Shown here piece after piece: positions 60,281 through 64,000 of a DNA stretch of 64,000 bases. The number at the start of each line of letters is the position of its first letter. Positions within the stretch are counted from its first letter, which is position 1. The notes below the pieces were generated by a model. That model worked only from the letters and a program-made list of their open reading frames with translations, did no database searches and was not told where the DNA came from. A program made the translations under genes and the position numbers. The stretch comes from Deinococcus actinosclerus (GTDB lineage: Bacteria > Deinococcota > Deinococci > Deinococcales > Deinococcaceae). Location: positions 3,016,001 to 3,080,000 of the forward strand of contig NZ_CP013910.1 of assembly GCF_001507665.1 (NCBI RefSeq), in the 5' to 3' direction.

Positions 60281-61552
60281 TCACTGCCAGCGTTCACGGC
60301 CCTCGCTGGTTTCTCCGAACAGCAGGGGGCGGACCTCGCCCAGCAGGTACAGGCTGCCGCACACCAGCGCCTGCGGGGCGCGCCGGGCGGCCAGGGCGGC
60401 CAGCGCCGCCTGCGGAGTGTCCGTGAGTGTCAACGGCACGTCCGGGAAGAGGGGCGCGAGGCTGGCCGGGTCCGCCGCGCGGGGGCTCAGCGCGGCCCGC
60501 GTGAGGATCACCTCGGACGCCAGGGGCCGCAGGGCCGCCGCCACGCCCGCGAGGTCCTTGTCACCCGCCGCGCCGAACACGAGTGGCAACCGCTCGACCC
60601 CCAGCTCCCGCAGGGCCGCCGCGACCGCCTGCGCGCCGTCGGGGTTGTGCGCGCCGTCCAGCAGCACCCGCGTGCCGCGCCAGGGGGTGACCTCCAGCCG
60701 CCCGGGCCACTGCGTCGCCTGCGCCCCAGCCCGTACCGCCTCCGGGCTCAGGCCCAGGCGCAGGGCCGCCAGCGCCGCCAGTCCCGCGTTCGCCGCGCCG
60801 TGCGCGCCCAGCAGCGGCGTGCGCAGCGTGACCGTCCCGGCTGGACTGTCCACTGTCACGTCCGAGCCGTCCCAGCCGCGCCCCTGGACACTCAGGTGAG
60901 CCTCCTCGCCCAGCGCCCACAGGTCCGCGCCCTCGGCCCGCAGGATGGGTCGGAGGTCGGCCGCCACACCCGTCACCGCCGGACGCCCCGCGCGCAGGAT
61001 GCCCGCCTTCTCCCGCGCGATCGCCTCGCGGGTGTCGCCCAGCACCTCGGTGTGGTCCAGGCCCACGTTCGTCAGCACGCTCAGCACCGGATCGAGGGCA
61101 TTCGTGGCGTCTAGCCGCCCGCCCAGGCCGACCTCCATCACGGCGACATCCACGCCCGCCCGCCTGAACAGCAGCGCCCCGAGCGCCGTGATGACCTCGA
61201 AGAACGACGCTCCCGCCTCCTCCGCGTGCGGGCGCAGCTCGGCGAGTGCCGCCGCGACCGTCGCCTCCGGGAGCTCCGCGCCGTCCACCACGAAGCGCTC
61301 TGTGAAGCGCGTCAGGTGCGGACTGGTGAACAGCCCTGCACGCACGCCCCCGGCGCGCAGCATCGCTGCCAGGGACGCGGCCGTGGAACCCTTGCCGTTC
61401 GTGCCGCCCACCAGGACCGTCTGGAAGGCCCGCTGCGGGTTCCCCAGCCGGGCGAGGAGCGCCTCGACCCGCCCCAGGCCCGGGTGCATCCCGAAGCGCT
61501 GCCGCGCGAACACCCACGCCAGATCACCAGAGAGGCCACCAGAGTCAGTCAT
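60281..61552 (-). CDS. folC: Folylpolyglutamate synthase/dihydrofolate synthase
   Basis: A 423-residue FolC that adds glutamate to dihydropteroate and folates. P-loop VLVGGTNGKGSTAASL, the second signature TSPHLTRFTERFVVDG, EVGLGGRLDATNAL, NVGLDHTEVLGDT, and the C-terminal-domain start LLDGAHNPDGAQAV are present. Leaderless start: TATGCT six bases before the ATG. It lies between the pyrophosphatase and the M32 peptidase genes in the same direction, with terminator hairpins suggesting separate units. Confidence 0.95.
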   Translation of the reverse strand: MTDSGGLSGDLAWVFARQRFGMHPGLGRVEALLARLGNPQRAFQTVLVGGTNGKGSTAASLAAMLRAGGVRAGLFTSPHLTRFTERFVVDGAELPEATVAAALAELRPHAEEAGASFFEVITALGALLFRRAGVDVAVMEVGLGGRLDATNALDPVLSVLTNVGLDHTEVLGDTREAIAREKAGILRAGRPAVTGVAADLRPILRAEGADLWALGEEAHLSVQGRGWDGSDVTVDSPAGTVTLRTPLLGAHGAANAGLAALAALRLGLSPEAVRAGAQATQWPGRLEVTPWRGTRVLLDGAHNPDGAQAVAAALRELGVERLPLVFGAAGDKDLAGVAAALRPLASEVILTRAALSPRAADPASLAPLFPDVPLTLTDTPQAALAALAARRAPQALVCGSLYLLGEVRPLLFGETSEGRERWQ

Positions 61553-61558
61553 CCGCCC

Positions 61559-61564
61559 AGCATA
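61559..61564 (-). promoter_or_regulatory. Leaderless -10 element of folC
   Basis: TATGCT on the minus strand, six bases before the ATG at 61552. Confidence 0.5.
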
Positions 61565-61577
61565 GGGCGCCCGGACA

Positions 61578-61619
61578 GCAGCAGGCCCGCCCCCTCACGC
61601 GGGAAGCGGGCCCTGCTGC
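61578..61619 (-). terminator. Terminator-like hairpin after ppaC
   Basis: GCAGCAGGCCCGC (61578-61590) pairs with GCGGGCCCTGCTGC (61606-61619) with one bulged base. Confidence 0.5.
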
Positions 61620-61629
61620 CCAGCGGGCG

Positions 61630-62574
61630 TCAGCCCTGGGGGGCGAAGTACTCTTCCAGCGTCGGCACGATCTGCTTCTTGCGGCTGATCCGCCCGCCCA
61701 GATCCGCCACCTGACCGTCCACCCCGGCGCCGAAGGCCTCACGCAGCACCTTTTCCTCGGTGGCACTCAGGACCAGCGTGCGGTTCGTCTCGTTCAGGAT
61801 GTCCACGACACTCAGCAGCACGCCACTCAGCCCGTCCTGCGCCTTCGCCTGATCCATCGCCGCGAGCAGTTCCGCCTGACGCCCGAACACGTACCCGGGG
61901 TTGGTGGTCTCGATCACGCCGATGCCCCAGCTGTGCGGCGCGGCCACGTCACCGAACGGGAACACCTTGTAGTCCATGCGCAGCAGCGTGTCGGCCGGCG
62001 TGTCGCCCAAGTCACTCTTCGCGGCGAACATCGCCAGCGCGTACGCCTCCACGTCCTCGACGCCCGCCACGGGTGCCAGGAAGGCCACGGCGTCGCGGTC
62101 CTCCTGGGTGGTAGTGGGGCTGCGGAAGTGTAGCGTGTCACTCAGGATCGCGCTGAGCATCAGCCGGGCGTCCAGCGCCTCCACACTCAGGCCCGCCTCA
62201 CGGTGCAGCTTCAGCAGGATCGTGCCGGTGCAGCCCACCGGCTCGAAACGCAGGTAGGGCGGCTGCGTGGTCGTCAGGTCACCCAGCTTGTGGTGATCCA
62301 CCACGCGCGTCACATTCAACTCCGCGAGGTTCGCCACGGACTGGGCGCTCTCGTTGTGATCGACCAGCGCCACCGCTGCACCGGCGGGGAGCTCGGGCAA
62401 CAGGGCCGGCGCCTCTACACCGGCCTCGCGCAGCACGAATGCCGTCTCGAAATTCAGGTCGCCTAGGCGGTGCGCGGTCGCGTCCACGCCCTGGCGGGTC
62501 AGGAGCCGCGCGTACACCAGCGCGGCCGTGATGGCATCGGTATCGGGATTCAGGTGACCAAAGACAGCAAGCAT
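61630..62574 (-). CDS. ppaC: Manganese-dependent inorganic pyrophosphatase
   Basis: A 314-residue family II pyrophosphatase of the DHH superfamily. Metal motifs: FGHLNPDTDAI at the N-terminus, VALVDHNE, and VVDHHKLGD; the DHHA2-type C-terminal domain ends with GGRISRKKQIVPTLEEYF, containing the catalytic SRKKQ signature. It hydrolyses pyrophosphate to phosphate using Mn2+. That is of note in Deinococcus, which accumulates manganese. Leaderless start. Confidence 0.96.
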   Translation of the reverse strand: MLAVFGHLNPDTDAITAALVYARLLTRQGVDATAHRLGDLNFETAFVLREAGVEAPALLPELPAGAAVALVDHNESAQSVANLAELNVTRVVDHHKLGDLTTTQPPYLRFEPVGCTGTILLKLHREAGLSVEALDARLMLSAILSDTLHFRSPTTTQEDRDAVAFLAPVAGVEDVEAYALAMFAAKSDLGDTPADTLLRMDYKVFPFGDVAAPHSWGIGVIETTNPGYVFGRQAELLAAMDQAKAQDGLSGVLLSVVDILNETNRTLVLSATEEKVLREAFGAGVDGQVADLGGRISRKKQIVPTLEEYFAPQG

Positions 62575-62580
62575 GGGGCG

Positions 62581-62586
62581 ATTCTA
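62581..62586 (-). promoter_or_regulatory. Leaderless -10 element of ppaC
   Basis: TAGAAT on the minus strand, six bases before the ATG at 62574. Confidence 0.55.
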
Positions 62587-62641
62587 CCCACTCAGAGCCG
62601 CAGAAGCGCCGGCCTGAACGCACAGCGATCAAAGAAGAACC

Positions 62642-62658
62642 CCCCGCACGGGGCGGGG
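62642..62658 (-). terminator. Terminator of the slpA-like gene
   Basis: CCCCGC and GCGGGG around a five-base loop, followed on the minus strand by a T-rich stretch. Confidence 0.7.
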
Positions 62659-62679
62659 AGTTCGTTCAGCCGGTGAACT

Positions 62680-64000
62680 TTAGAAGTTGACCTTGTAGTT
62701 GATCTTGAAGACGGAGCCCTTGGCGTCCGCAGCGCCCGCGATGGCGTTGCCGTTGGCGTCGCGCATGCTGAGGGTGCCGTAGCCGTACCCGAAGCTGAGG
62801 TCGTAGTAGTTACCTTCCACGTACAGCAGGTTCTGGTTGATGGTGGCGCCGGTGTTGCTGTCACGGAAGGAGCCGGGAGCATCCGAGTTGTCGTTGAGAG
62901 CCGTGGCGGTCACGAAGTTGCGGTAGACGCGGTTCTTGCCCTGGTAGCCGGCGTAGTACACGGCCAGCTTGGTGTTGGGGAGCAGGAACTCGTTCAGCTT
63001 CACGCCCACGACGTACTTCATGGCGCTGGCGGTGTAGTCGGCCGCGTTCGCGTAGGTCACGCTGTTGTCGGTCGCAGCGTTGTTGTCGGGGTCAACCGTG
63101 AAGTTGTACGCGCCGTAGTCGTAGCTGCGGTTGTAGATACCGAACTGCCCTTCGAAGCTGGGCTTGAAGGCCACGTTCAGCTCGTCGGTCTTGACCTTGA
63201 TGCCGAAGGCGTAGGCCGTGCTGTTGGCGGGGCTGGCGGTACCGCTGATCAGCGCACGCTCGGCGTTGTTGCGCTCGTTCTCGCTGTAGGTGTCCACGCC
63301 GAAGGCGCCCTTCAGGTCAACCTGGGCGATGCCGACTTTCTTGCCGTACAGCACGTCGCCGTAGAAGAAGCTGTTGGTGTAGGCCTCGTCGTAGTTGCGG
63401 TAGCGGGCGGCGTAGCCCACGCGGAAGGACAGATCCTTGACCAGGGCGTTGGCGTCCTTGCCGTTGTGGGTCAGGTCGGCGCCGTACTCGCTGTAGCAGT
63501 AGCTGTCGCCGAAGCTGTTCTGGCTGAAGGTCAGGGCGCGGCCCACCATGTCGGTGTCGGTGCTCTTGATACCGGGGTGCAGGTCGCCGCAACCGCTCTG
63601 GTCCTTCAGGTCGTTGGTGGCCAGGTCGAAGTAGCTGTTGTACTTGCCGTTGGCGAACAGACCGCCGTCGTTCTGGGCGCGGGGGCCGCTGTTGCCGGCC
63701 AGGCCGACGTTGCGGTAGTACGCGCCGATGGCGAGACCCAGGCCGGGGGTGATGTCGGCACGGACGCCGTAACGCACGCCGTTCAGCCCCTCGTAGTCCT
63801 CAACCGGAGCGTTGACGCCGGTCAGGTACTCGTAGTAGCCGCCGCGGACGGTGACCAGGTTGAACAGGTTGATCTTGCCGGTCACGCCACGGTCCACGAC
63901 AGCGCTGGGCTCGTTGGCCGTTTCGAGGGGGTTCTTGCCGTAGTCGACTTCGTTGTCCTGGTAGGCAGCCAGGGCGATGGGGCCCAGGGTCGTGCCGACC
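62680..64000 (-). CDS. slpA: SlpA-like S-layer/outer-membrane barrel protein (partial)
   Basis: The last 440 codons of a large gene that continues past the right edge. The visible part alternates polar and aromatic residues in long beta strands (GKINLFNLVTVRGGYYEYL, YGVRADITPGLGLAIGAYYRN, FSIKINYKVNF-like end), is rich in Tyr, Asn and Gly, and ends in Phe, as outer-membrane barrels do. Deinococcus SlpA has an N-terminal SLH domain (not visible here) and such a barrel. ddrO nearby fits the D. radiodurans layout, where DR_2574 is ddrO and DR_2577 is SlpA. Two Cys in SGCGDLHP and one in DSYCYSEYG may form a disulfide. Confidence 0.85.
   Translation of the reverse strand, partial: VGTTLGPIALAAYQDNEVDYGKNPLETANEPSAVVDRGVTGKINLFNLVTVRGGYYEYLTGVNAPVEDYEGLNGVRYGVRADITPGLGLAIGAYYRNVGLAGNSGPRAQNDGGLFANGKYNSYFDLATNDLKDQSGCGDLHPGIKSTDTDMVGRALTFSQNSFGDSYCYSEYGADLTHNGKDANALVKDLSFRVGYAARYRNYDEAYTNSFFYGDVLYGKKVGIAQVDLKGAFGVDTYSENERNNAERALISGTASPANSTAYAFGIKVKTDELNVAFKPSFEGQFGIYNRSYDYGAYNFTVDPDNNAATDNSVTYANAADYTASAMKYVVGVKLNEFLLPNTKLAVYYAGYQGKNRVYRNFVTATALNDNSDAPGSFRDSNTGATINQNLLYVEGNYYDLSFGYGYGTLSMRDANGNAIAGAADAKGSVFKINYKVNF

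Overview
The window is GC-rich chromosomal DNA from a Deinococcus species. The identification rests on a near-textbook DdrO radiation/desiccation repressor (57736-58125, including the Leu106-Arg107 pair known as the IrrE cleavage site), an SlpA-like surface/outer-membrane protein at the right edge, an N-terminal HTH-PsuK, MqnA/MqnE (futalosine menaquinone route), and a very high frequency of leaderless promoters (TANNNT 5-8 nt before the start codon).

Layout. 1-4.3 kb: LysE-type exporter, accD-accA, a LapA-like membrane protein, cutA and a lipoprotein. 4.4-5.9 kb: an HD-domain hydrolase gene in a segment bounded by an intact tRNA-Trp gene and a decayed direct repeat of that tRNA's 3' half. 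6-15 kb: small membrane protein, nth, an MFS transporter, a zinc-ribbon coiled-coil protein, asparaginase, hemC, a GH1-fold protein lacking both catalytic glutamates with a coupled MFS transporter, and a quinone oxidoreductase. 15-23 kb: MFS exporter with divergent MarR, a heterodimeric ABC exporter, a DUF3006/metallo-beta-lactamase pair and a GAF-GGDEF protein. 23-29 kb: mqnE-DUF4440-mqnA, psuK-psuG, and a DUF2167 gene broken by an amber codon and flanked by inverted copies of a hairpin repeat. 29-35 kb: dctA-like symporter divergent from a DcuS/DcuR-like two-component system, lpdA and tRNA-Glu.

35-55 kb is a surface-polysaccharide locus. GC-rich conserved genes (pgm/manB-like mutase, ligase-like protein, rmlBACD, wbaP, Wzz/BY-kinase, manC, long rmlA) surround an AT-rich core of glycosyltransferases, Wzy, an acyltransferase and Wzx. 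Together they would make dTDP-rhamnose and GDP-mannose, load undecaprenyl phosphate (WbaP), build the repeat unit, flip it (Wzx), polymerise it (Wzy) and control chain length (Wzz/BY-kinase). Two lesions hit this pathway: an IS630-family insertion in the tyrosine-kinase gene, with a TA duplication and exact frame restoration when removed, and a one-base deletion-type frameshift in rmlB.

55-64 kb: yceD-moaC, a repeat-containing membrane protein, ddrO with a divergently transcribed small gene, an M32 carboxypeptidase, folC, Mn-dependent pyrophosphatase and the partial slpA.

Most promising for follow-up: the catalytically dead GH1 protein with its transporter, the tRNA-Trp relic, two structured intergenic repeat families (one with compensatory changes), a 23-24-residue tandem repeat protein, and the decaying EPS locus.
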